A DNA stretch of 64,000 bases from positions 5,984,140-6,048,139 of the forward strand of contig CM030840.1 of assembly GCA_018105865.1 (NCBI GenBank). Direction: 5' to 3'. This document shows, piece by piece, positions 55,311-64,000 of this stretch (position 1 is the first letter of the stretch; every line of letters begins with the position of its first letter). A program made the translations under genes and the position numbers. This DNA is from Metaphire vulgaris (Eukaryota; Annelida; Clitellata; Crassiclitellata; Megascolecidae). The notes beneath the pieces are model-generated. The model searched no databases. It was not told the DNA's origin and saw nothing but the letters and a program-made list of their open reading frames with translations.

Positions 55311-55508
55311 CTTTTCTTTATCAATGTGGACTTCCCGTTGACCTCCCTTTTTGGCAAGCAATTCATTTTCTGCCTGTTTCAGTTTTACGTCCAGGTCAGA
55401 AACATCAGGATGGACATCACTGTGTTCTCTTGCTCCACCAGAAACCTCAAAGTCAGCATCTAGTCTGCTTGAGAACTCTCCAACCTTCTTTTGAAGTCTC
55501 TGAATGAG
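55311..55508 (-). CDS. Coiled-coil protein exon, copy B, open frame
   Basis: Contains the extra T missing in copy A, so the frame continues NELLAKKGGQREVHIDKEK up to the donor GTTAAT. Probably the correct version. Confidence 0.8.
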
Positions 55509-56311
55509 CTTAGAGCAGCAAAAACAGTAAAAATGAGATTGCACAAATTAGTTATATAAGATGACATCTGATGCAAACTAAGGGAAGCATTGAGAGGAAC
55601 AATCTATGGAGCACTTAAGCTAAGAGTTTCCTGTTGTTTCTTTTTACTTCTGGCTTTTAACCTTTTACAATGGAATTTGCTAAATTGATGATTTTATTTA
55701 AAATTTCATATCTACTTTCAGCAAGTTCTTTTTTTAAACATAAAAGGGTTCAAATTTTTACAAAAGGCCCTATGTCAGAGATTCTTCTCAGTTATATAGG
55801 TTTGGTCATTTTACTCCTTGAAAGCTGCAACAAGAAAAATGCTCCTAAGGAATTTCAAGGAGAGATCTTAAACATTTGTGCAACCTCATTAATCTTGACT
55901 TTTATTAGTTTATGTCTTTTTTTAAATCTTGTCTTTTATGTACCTACTAAACCTTATGAACAAAACTCTACAAAGTTTAAGATTCAAATCCTTCACTTAA
56001 TTGTCACGATTTTTACTGACAGTGTTGGTTCTGCCTGAAACTAGAAGAGACTACAATCTGGTAACCATTTAACCACCAGTTTTAAACTTAAAATAATTTT
56101 ATGAATGCATAGCAAGTTGATAACATTTTAAAACTGTAGGGTGGGTGTATTACACCGACTGACTTTTCAAATGTCTATTACCACATATTCTTCAACCTGA
56201 CTGGCCAGCAATATTTAAAGAAAATTACATATCCCTATACCATATTCAATCAGTCTTATTTATGGCACTATTGCAAAGACATTGTAAACATCAGCCCTAT
56301 TGACTACTCAC

Positions 56312-56618
56312 CAAAGTCTTCTCATGTGTTGCCATCTTCAGTTCCTCCAGTCTCTGTCTGATTCTATCCTCTGATGGTTCCAGTTGAACAGATCCATCCG
56401 ACAGGATTCTTGCAAGAGATTCCTTGAAAAATGCAAACTGTGTCTTGGTGCTCCTGGCTACTGACTCTTGATGCTGCCTCTCTGTCCAATCTGCTGCAGT
56501 GAGCCATGTGCTGCTCCAGTTCGCCATGTGCAGCAGAAAGCTCATGCATACTTTTATCCAGCCTACCTTGTAGAACAGTCACCTCACTTTCTAGATGTCT
56601 CTGTCTTTCCAGGATTGC

Positions 56619-56625
<7 letters not shown>
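56312..56625 (-). CDS. Coiled-coil protein exon, copy B (two-base deletion)
   Basis: Lacks one CT of a CTCTCTCT run near 56482 relative to copy A, which breaks the frame in the middle of the exon. The TA microsatellite meets the exon without the TATAG seen in copy A; the nearest AG is two codons further in (AAAAG before ATGCAATCC). Confidence 0.65.

Positions 56626-56660
<35 letters not shown>
56625..56660. repeat. TA microsatellite at an intron end, copy B
   Basis: About 17 TA units, shorter than and differently bounded from 28752-28790. Confidence 0.9.
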
Positions 56661-56665
<5 letters not shown>

Positions 56666-58240
56666 TCAAACAAATTTTAACATATGAATAACTGTAAAAT
56701 ACAAATAAGTTATATGTAATGAGCTTCCCACACAGTTTACTAATATATCTAACCTGCTGTGATTTTAAACAAAGGTTTAAAATTGCATATTATTGCTCAA
56801 TAATATATCAGTTTTGTTAAATTAATCCTCATATTAATTATATAACTCTAAATTATTGTCAAGTCAAAATTATTTTTAACTTTTCTTAACATGACAATCT
56901 GGGTTACCTCCTAACGGGAAATTGTTCCCCCTCTGGTAATCATATTTTCACTCATAGTATATAGATTTTGATATTACTATCTGAAACTAATAAGTTAATA
57001 ACTTTTTGATTTGCATAAAATAAATTTGCTAATCCATGTTTAGTTCCAATGAATTTTATTGTTTAATTTCAAATGAACATTGTATTAAAATTGTTAATAT
57101 TGTGTTTCTTCTATAGATGAAACTAGAATTCTTTATACCCGGTGTATTTTTATTTCTTTGTAAATGATATATACCAAACACTTGGAAAATGATGTATCTA
57201 CCATGTATTTGGAAATGAAGTATGTGCCAAGCATGAAAATGTGTTTGAGTTGAAAATAAAGGTCAATGTCAATTCATTTCAATTCAATAAGTTCTCTAAG
57301 GCCAGCAGCTCTCAAACTGTGGTCTGTGGACCCTGGGGTCAGTGAAATGACAGAAGGAATTCATAAAAAGTGAGCAACTGAGCATGGTTGTAGTGGCATT
57401 GTTCTAAAATCTAAATGTAAATAATAACATAGAAATAAATGCAGTAGTTTCACCAATTTCTTTATATCCTCCTTTGGGTTTAACAGTAAAAATTCACACT
57501 TCAGCTTAGAACATTAGAATTAGTTTAAAATCTAGAACTCAGTAGTCTAGTAGCCTTCAAAATCTCACAGTGAAATTTGGGCCAGGAAAGGTCTGCAAAG
57601 TTAAGCTGAGTTACAAAGGGGTCCACAGGCTGAAAATGTTTGAGAAATGAAGCTCTAGAATGCCCTTGACCTAAGCAAATGTAAGCCAACCACTGCCAAC
57701 TCCTTGGTCCTCTATCACCTCAAATCAATCTCTTTATTGAGTTTAATTGCCCTGTTATACACTGGCATAAACAGGGTTATGGGATAGGGGCTCACCAAGG
57801 TTTCTACAAAATGAGTTTTTCAGATCCAATTGGTGGGGGGAGGGGGTGGAAGCATTACAAACTCACCCAATGGCAGCCAAAAAATGTAGGGTAATATTGG
57901 CTTCAAATCTTGAGATTTGACACATATTTTAAGACCATACATGTATGTATGACAACATATTGCCAATCACCCTTCCACCCACCATTGATAAATTTTCCAG
58001 CGGTTTTGATTGAACCTCTCGTGGCTAGTCCAAGCCCAACAAGGGAGGCCCAGTCCCACTGTGCCCTTCATTCAACGATCATTTATTTGAGATCAGCAAA
58101 TTCTGGCAAGATATTTTTCTAAATTTTTCACGGTCCTGAAATACAGAGAGACACCCATGCTTTCATGTAATCTACTGCAAAAACCAAAAGCATAGAACTT
58201 TTTATGCCAACCAACATTAATGTCACAGTTCAAAATCAAC

Positions 58241-58354
58241 CTCAGTGACATGGCTGTGGCTCAACTGTTGATTAGTTTCCAATTTCTCAAGGCTACTCTT
58301 TGCAGTAATGAGTTCTTGTTTAAGTAATGCATTTTCTTGTTCAAGTTCTTCCTT
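58241..58354 (-). CDS. Coiled-coil protein exon (38 codons), copy B
   Basis: Identical to 30372-30485 in coding content, with the same splice sites. Confidence 0.75.
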
Positions 58355-58632
58355 CTACAAGGTTAAAGCAAATAGATTGAGTATTACATTAAAACCAATA
58401 GGCTCAGCATAAAAGGAAAAGAGGCAAAGGGAAAGGGGAAAAAAGGAAAAGAGGAAAGCTGAAAAAGTGAAAAGTGAAACGGGGAAAAGGTCTGGTTTGC
58501 ATTAACAATTTAACACTATCATTTTATCTTGCAGAAAATGTTATTCCTCTCTAAGTTCTACACCAGCTCCGTAAGCAAGACTAGAAAGATAAAAATTTCA
58601 ACAATATCTCCAAATTAAAGTTCAAACTTCAC

Positions 58633-58696
58633 ATTTGCCTTTGATGTGGAAGCAGAATTTTCTTTTTGTAGCTTTCTGCATTCATCATGTAATTCT
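58633..58696 (-). CDS. Coiled-coil protein short exon, copy B
   Basis: Reads ELHDECRKLQKENSASTSKA with acceptor TTCAG and a GT donor (GTGAAG). It has one more T than copy A, which gives a polar Ser/Thr-rich end consistent with the rest of the protein. Confidence 0.55.
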
Positions 58697-58955
58697 CTGA
58701 ACATTAAACCACCCAAAATAATATTTCAGTCATTATTGTTATTTCCACTAATCATCATCATCATCATGATTCTCACTCTAAATTTTATCATAGTTAGTCA
58801 CTTTATGATTATTTAGAAAATGCATTAATCGATTATGATGACTGCTTATTTTTACAGACTTAATTACAAGCTTAATTTAAAGGCTTAATTTTATTTAGTA
58901 TATTAAATATTCAAATGTAAAATGATGATAAATTTATTATGATCATTGATTGAAC

Positions 58956-59182
58956 CTAAGCTGAGACTCCAGATCGGGATTACATTTTTTTCCCTTCTTC
59001 AATCTTTTTTCTTGAACTGTGTCTGAGTGATCACTTTCATTAGAAGAGGATGAGTCACTCTCACTTTCATTCTTGATTTTAACCGGTTTCTTCTGTTTGC
59101 CAATCTTACCAATCTTGCGAGAGTGTTTTAACTCCTGTACCTTCTTGTCTCTTGCCTTCAGCAGAATTTCCAATTCTTTCAC
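58956..59182 (-). CDS. Coiled-coil protein exon with Ser/Lys-rich linker, copy B
   Basis: Same as 31086-31312, no coding difference seen. Confidence 0.75.
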
Positions 59183-59778
59183 CTGAAATTATATCTCTCA
59201 CTGCAATTAAATAATGAAAATAATGTAACATATATTTCTAGTTGGATGTCTTGCTAGCAAAGAAAAAGTTGACAAATAACTATAATAGTACTAGGACCAA
59301 TTCAATATTTTAAATTATGTGCAAATCTAAATGTCAAAGAATAAGGCAATTAAACAATTCTCTTTCACACATGACACATAGGAATGCCAATGGAAACTTC
59401 AGATCTTATAATGAACTAATAGATATATTGTATGTATGTAGCATAACAAATTATAATAATAGAGCAATTTTCAAGTGGTTTAGGAGATTAAGTTAGCCTG
59501 TGTGAAAACCACTATAATTACTCTTAACATTTAAACCTAACACTGAATGTTACTGGTACATCTCAAGTAATACAGCTGCAAAGGGCACTCTGTAGTCTAT
59601 AGAACGGAAAAGTTATTACTTTCAATTATTTATTTTGTGGATTTGGCTGAATGAAGGTGGTTGCCAGCATTTCCCTTACTGCCTTGCCTTCCACTAAGCA
59701 AATTCTTGACATACTCATTTGCAGTTGAGTTGATTGAATGAATACATTGGGCATAGTTCACCAATTTGAACCCCAGAC

Positions 59779-60539
59779 CAGTGGCGGCTCCACCGAGGGG
59801 TCAGAGGGCCCGTGCCCCTACTGAGATACTGGCCCCCCAGTGGCCCCCCTGTTGAGATCCTATACTATATATATGCTATATATACTATATATACTATATA
59901 TAAAAATTTACCAACAAATATTTAAAAAAATGTTAACAAATTTGCATCAAAATTAAACTGGTTGCCAAAAAAGTTTAGTTAAGGCAAAAACTTGTTAACA
60001 AAAACAAAATTCTATGCAAACAAATTGTGTTTTTTCGCGGTATATTCTCAAAAATGAAACATTTAACGTTGAAACAACCTCAAATTGCCTAAAATTTGTG
60101 GATATTGTGACAAATTGCCTAAAATTATAATCGGCAAAAATAGTTTTACTAGCTCAGTAGCTCATGTCAAGAAAAGTGGTGAAATTAAACTGCTTTTAAT
60201 TAGTTATCAGTTAAAGTTAAGCTGCTACAGTAAAAGTTAGTTACTTAAAAGTTAAACTATTGCAAAAAAGTTTAGTTAAAGTTTAACTAAAAAAATTACC
60301 TAACAACAAATGGTTGGCCCCAAAATTGCCAAAATTGCAAACAATTAAACAAATTGCCTTTTGCCAAAAATTGCCTAAAATTTGCCAAATTGCCTAAAAT
60401 TTGGCCCCCCCCCAAGAAAAGTGTGAAATGACGCTACTGTACTTAATACTACATACCTAACAACAAATGGTTGGCCCCCATGATTAGAAGTTGCCACCCT
60501 AACGGCCCCCCCACTTGCCAAATCCTGGAGCCGCCACTG
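59779..60539. mobile_element. Complete 761-bp hAT element
   Basis: Ends CAGTGGCGGCTCCA and TGGAGCCGCCACTG are perfect inverted repeats, and CCCCAGAC flanks both sides (59771-59778 and 60540-60547). There is no transposase frame. The inside is a patchwork: TA-rich sequence at 59860-59900, near-palindromic AGTTAAAGTTTAACT words near 60270-60285, TTGCCAAAAATTGCC repeats at 60300-60400, and a 25-bp direct repeat at 60297 and 60454. The first 78 bp are shared with copy A. Confidence 0.9.
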
Positions 60540-60547
60540 CCCCAGAC

Positions 60548-61075
60548 CCCATCACTGCCAAGCCAGTTCAATATCAAAGAGTGCTGGAGAAGTGACTGGT
60601 GATGCCATAGGGAAGCCTATCGAATAGTGTGAAATTTATCTGCTTCCTGTTCCAGCTATGAAACTGCTACATAACACAATGCTCAATCCGTAATTATCCA
60701 GCTGCTTTTACAACTAGGCTTAAAACACATCTTTTCTAAATCAGCATTTCCTCCATAGTGCTGTCTTGCTGTTTCCCACTGACTGATCTCTGGAATCAAC
60801 TTGGTCTTTTACAGATGGATTTGGAATAATATGAATTGACGCCCTTGAGTATTAGAAATTTAGAAATGGTGCTACAATAGTGCATTATTATTATTATTAT
60901 TACTATTATTATTATTACTATTATTATTACTATTATTATTACTACTATTATTATTGTTGTTGTTGTTATTGTCATTGTTAATGTTATTATTATTATTAAT
61001 TTTATGATCATCATCATCATCATCATCATCGTCGTTGTCGTCGTCGTTGATATCATTAGCATCATTATTTATTTT
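60548..61075 (+). mobile_element. LINE 3' end with ATT/CAT tail
   Basis: Near 60700 the plus strand reads FTTRLKTHLF, the usual last motif of L2/CR1 polymerases. It is followed by a 3' UTR and a long TTATTA/TCATCA microsatellite (60884-61050). Severely 5'-truncated. Confidence 0.6.
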
Positions 61076-61220
61076 TAATTTTTTTTAGTAAAGATAGATG
61101 GATCCTAAAAGTGTTGCTGTTGAGATGATCATCTTCAAAGTGACAATCTGGTGCATGAAAAGCAAACCATTTATGGACCATGAACTCACTAATGCAATGG
61201 ATTCTGCTATAACATTTTAC

Positions 61221-61281
61221 CTCAGTTTCATCCACTGCTGTTGACATGTATGAAGAAGTTGGTATATGTGGTGAAGGCTCA
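61221..61281 (-). CDS. Possible short exon upstream of the coiled-coil gene
   Basis: A 61-bp segment reading EPSPHIPTSSYMSTAVDETE lies between a good acceptor (TTGTTCAACAG) and a good donor (GTAAAA) on the minus strand. It lies upstream of the copy B coiled-coil exons on the same strand and could belong to that gene. No homology known to me. Confidence 0.35.
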
Positions 61282-61789
61282 CTGTTGAACAAATCAAAAT
61301 AAATATAATATTGGTAAATATCTAGCATCCATGAAGTAATAGGGAGCAAAGTAACACAAATTCTAAAAATATTCACATTAAGTACCTTTGCATTCTAAAG
61401 GAACTTATTATCAGCAATGGGTAAACAACCTATACAATTAATAAGATGCATTCAAGACTAATGAGATGCATCTGTTTTATTAATGATGCTTCCCTTTATT
61501 GCAGAAATAATTTTCAGTCTTATAACTTCACCACACTCACTTTTAAAAAACAGATGATTCTAATACATTAATAGTCTTAATACATTAATCATTTATCAGA
61601 GCTGGATAAATCATTTGCAAAATATCTCAACTCAAAATATTTAAAATCTCCCATCATCAAACAAAAACAAAATTACTAAACAACATATATTATTTTCAAT
61701 ATCACAAATTATTAATTTATTACACAACAAAATTTTTAACAAACCATCAGCAGATACTTTAAAGAGTTAAAAGTTATATTAATGTCATT
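61282..61789. other. AT-rich non-coding stretch
   Basis: No feature recognised, apart from short repeats of TAATGAGATGCAT and TAATACATTAAT words near 61440-61590. Confidence 0.5.
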
Positions 61790-62990
61790 CCTCTTCGCTC
61801 TACATGTGGCCGAGTATAGCCCATAAATACGATTTGTGTGCGCATCTTTATGCCGACGACACTCAGATTTATGGGAGTTGTCAACCTGCTTTTACTCAAC
61901 AACTGCAGCGACGAATATCGAACTGCGTTGACGAGATGACGATCTGGCTTAGGTCCAGTTGACTTCAGCTCAATGCCGTGAAAACGGAAATCCTATGGGT
62001 CGCTACTGAGAGACAGCAGCACCTACTTCCTACCACTCAATTCCGGATAAATGACCTTGACCTTCACCATCACCGGAGCACTTACACTTGGAATCTCAGC
62101 ATCTATTTTAACAGCGTTGGTACAATGAAACATCACGTGACCCATACTGTTGGCAGGTTGCTTCGCTGCACTACGGATGTTATGCAGTGTAAGGAGACAC
62201 GTCTCCATCACTGCTCTCAAGACCTTGATTCGCGCCATCGTCATCACAAAACTAGATTACGGAAATTCCACTCTGGCGGGGTCACTGAAGTACCTCTTCA
62301 ATCGACTCCAGACAGTACTGCATGCCGCCACACGCCTTCTCCATCGAACTAGACAGCATGAGCACATTACACCATTACTGATAAACCTACATTGGCTCTC
62401 AGTCCCTGAGTGCATAAAATACAAACTGGTGCTGCTGGTTTTTCTATGCCTAAATGGTATAGGCCAAGGATATCTAAAGGTTGAACTGCAGCGGACAGCA
62501 GATTTTCGAGGGTTGACAGTGCTTGAGGTCAGCCTTTACTAAGACGCTACACGTCCCACGTACATGCCTCACCTCGGTAGGTGATCGTACCTTCCCAGAT
62601 AGCCTTACCTTCTTTCAAAACTTTTGGTACAAGCAAACAAATACTCGACCAGATCCTCTTCTGCAATAGTTCTCTTCCTCTCCCATACTCGGACAGTTCT
62701 TGGTTCTCATGCCTTTTCAGTGGCTGCCCCTGACTCTGGAACTCATTGCCTTAACAATGTGCCATCGGTGATGCTCCGTCATTACAGATTTTTAGAAAAA
62801 GATTAAAACCTATCTTTTTGATCTGGCCTATCCACCATAGACTGTCACCTGTTTGCCTTGCCGGATACCCTGGATTTGACCTGGATCTTTAATTAGTTGG
62901 ATTTGGTGTGCCATCGGTTGATGCTCCTGTGCATTATGAAGTGGCGCTATAGAAGTTCAAGATTAGATAGATTAGATTAGATTAGAAGAC
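61790..62990 (+). pseudogene. L2/CR1-type LINE, RT fragment with 3' end
   Basis: Begins in the catalytic region (LCAHLYADDTQIYG near 61843). It continues through VDEMTIWL and LNAVKTEILWVAT, and in another frame through ITKLDYGNSTLAGS, RLQTVLHAATRLLH and LLINLHWLSVPECIKYKL. Then comes a 3' UTR ending GCGCTATAGAAG plus GATTA repeats (62950-62990). 5'-truncated, with at least two frameshifts. It is the parent family of the tail at 21141-21258. Confidence 0.8.
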
Positions 62991-63197
62991 CTGGAATAGT
63001 CTGCCTTCTACCATAAAAAACTCATCATCACTCGACACGATCAAGAAGCACCTGAAGACATGGTTTTTCCAGACCAGCTACATGTCTCAAGCTAATATCT
63101 AACAATGTACCGGTAATGTGTTCACGCAGTCCACTCTCGGATAAGTTACCACATAAACTTTAACTTTTTAAAAATAATAATAATAATAATAATAATA
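62991..63197 (+). mobile_element. Second LINE 3' end with AAT tail
   Basis: Reads TWNSLPSTIKNSSSLDTIKK, then HLKTWFF, the C-terminal end of an L2/CR1-like polymerase. It is followed by a short 3' UTR and an AATAAT microsatellite at 63168-63197. The preceding LINE ends exactly where this begins. Confidence 0.65.
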
Positions 63198-64000
63198 TAG
63201 AATTATAGATTATAGAGATGAAACTCTGGCATCGGTTTTGGTGCCAAATCTAAATAATCTGTCAGGTTTGGCTAACATTCGGCTATGACCTAATCACTTT
63301 CATAATATTCAGCTTTGGCTTCGGCCTTAACTAAGTATGAGTTACGGCCATAACTGTAAAGTTATTCACTGTAAGTCGCCACAGCCATGAATAGAACCTT
63401 CATTCACCTAACTAATTGCCATCACACTAATAAGGAGATCCGCAAAATGAACTGAGCAATAGGCTGCCTGACTGTTGGCTCAACTTGGCTGCCTGACTTT
63501 CGGTGCATCACTGCAGACATTCCTTTACAGTTTCGATGATGATAAGAGTGATCAGCAGCTGTTGGCTCAACTACTGACTGTCGGCGCATGTGCATTACTG
63601 CAGACATTCCTTTGCATCTGCTTGATATATTAAAATGCTGAGGGATTTGCAAGAGATCCTACAGCACTGCTCTGACCCATAACACAACAGTTGAATCTAG
63701 TGGCAGGCATGGAGCAAGACAACTGGCTGTTGTAGGGTGCAGTGCAACAATGCACTACCAGCAGCAATTCAGGGAACCATCCTGCATAAGGCAAATGGGA
63801 ATTTCTACCAACCGCTGTCACCAAAGCCCCAAGACAGCACCAGTTCCAAAGTCCAGCTTCGATGCACTGGGCTGTCCCCTCAGACTGATTCTTATGATCG
63901 TAGTTTCAAAACTATAGGGAAATTACTATTGGCCATACAAATCTACATTAATGAGCATTATTATTAATGACAATTAACTAATAAAAGAGTAAAACTAATA
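63198..64000. repeat. Unassigned right end with a degenerate 90-bp repeat
   Basis: TGTTGGCTCAACT near 63473 recurs at 63560, and CACTGCAGACATTCCTTTACAG near 63508 recurs as TACTGCAGACATTCCTTTGCAT near 63596, giving two units about 90 bp apart. No gene recognised. Confidence 0.45.

Larger units (their letters stand above)
38385..59856. repeat. Duplicated block, copy B (continuous)
   Basis: This is the second copy of the block. It is continuous across the point where copy A holds an extra 10.5 kb. The junction is at 46731-46732, where a LINE-B ORF1 fragment is joined directly to the middle of LANCL exon 2. LINE-A reading frames are cleaner here than in copy A, while some other frames (the L2 LINE, one coiled-coil exon) are more broken. 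Confidence 0.95.

Noticed and set aside
60796..61065. Minus-strand frame of Met, Ile and Thr repeats
   Set aside because: Translation of an ATT/CAT microsatellite tail of a LINE.
1..64000. tRNA, rRNA, CRISPR arrays and bacterial-type operons
   Set aside because: None seen by eye. The repeats present are transposon ends, microsatellites and two small tandem arrays, without CRISPR-like spacing.

Overview
This is animal (metazoan) nuclear DNA, probably from an invertebrate. The evidence is spliced genes with GT-AG introns, a LanC-like (LANCL) gene, a long coiled-coil gene resembling CCDC170, several clades of non-LTR retrotransposon, hAT, THAP and SAP type DNA transposons, and many miniature inverted-repeat elements (MITEs). 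There is no bacterial gene organisation. I cannot name the species. Many one- or two-base differences in homopolymers between near-identical segments suggest a draft, heterozygous or long-read assembly.

Layout. The window is dominated by a near-identical direct duplication. Copy A occupies 1-8343 and 18829-31986. Copy B occupies 38385-59856. Copy A carries 10.5 kb (8344-18828) that copy B lacks. Copy A also starts at the window edge, so the true left end of the unit is not seen. The right end of the shared segment lies 78 bp inside a hAT element. This is either a recent tandem duplication with a period of about 38 kb or two haplotypes placed end to end.

Region by region: a dead LINE with RNase H (LINE-A, 1-3190; longer copy at 36185-41580); remains of two Gypsy-type Gag genes, an unrecognised ORF, a MITE and a hAT transposase N-terminus (3640-8100, again at 42029-46483); then, in copy A only, a second LINE (LINE-B) split by about 2.5 kb of GC-rich tandem repeats plus an endogenous CRESS-DNA-virus-like Rep pseudogene (9760-12318), a possible LTR, a transposase-like pseudogene (16045-17740) and LANCL exon 3. 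Next come LANCL exons 2 and 1 (minus strand) with L2/CR1-type LINEs in the intron, further LINE and MITE copies, and at least ten minus-strand exons of the coiled-coil gene (24505-31312, again at 52381-59182). The single-copy stretch 31987-38384 holds a hAT MITE, a 1.7-kb transposon relic with a SAP-domain gene at one end and a THAP-domain gene at the other, and the 5' part of LINE-A. The right end (59779-64000) holds a 761-bp hAT element, LINE 3' ends and one possible exon.

Functionally only two host genes are visible, LANCL and the coiled-coil gene, both on the minus strand. Everything else recognised is mobile or viral-derived DNA and almost all of it is broken. The points most worth following are the Rep relic with its tandem repeats inside a LINE, the SAP/THAP two-gene transposon, and the nature of the duplication with its 10.5-kb indel, which removes LANCL exon 3 from copy B.
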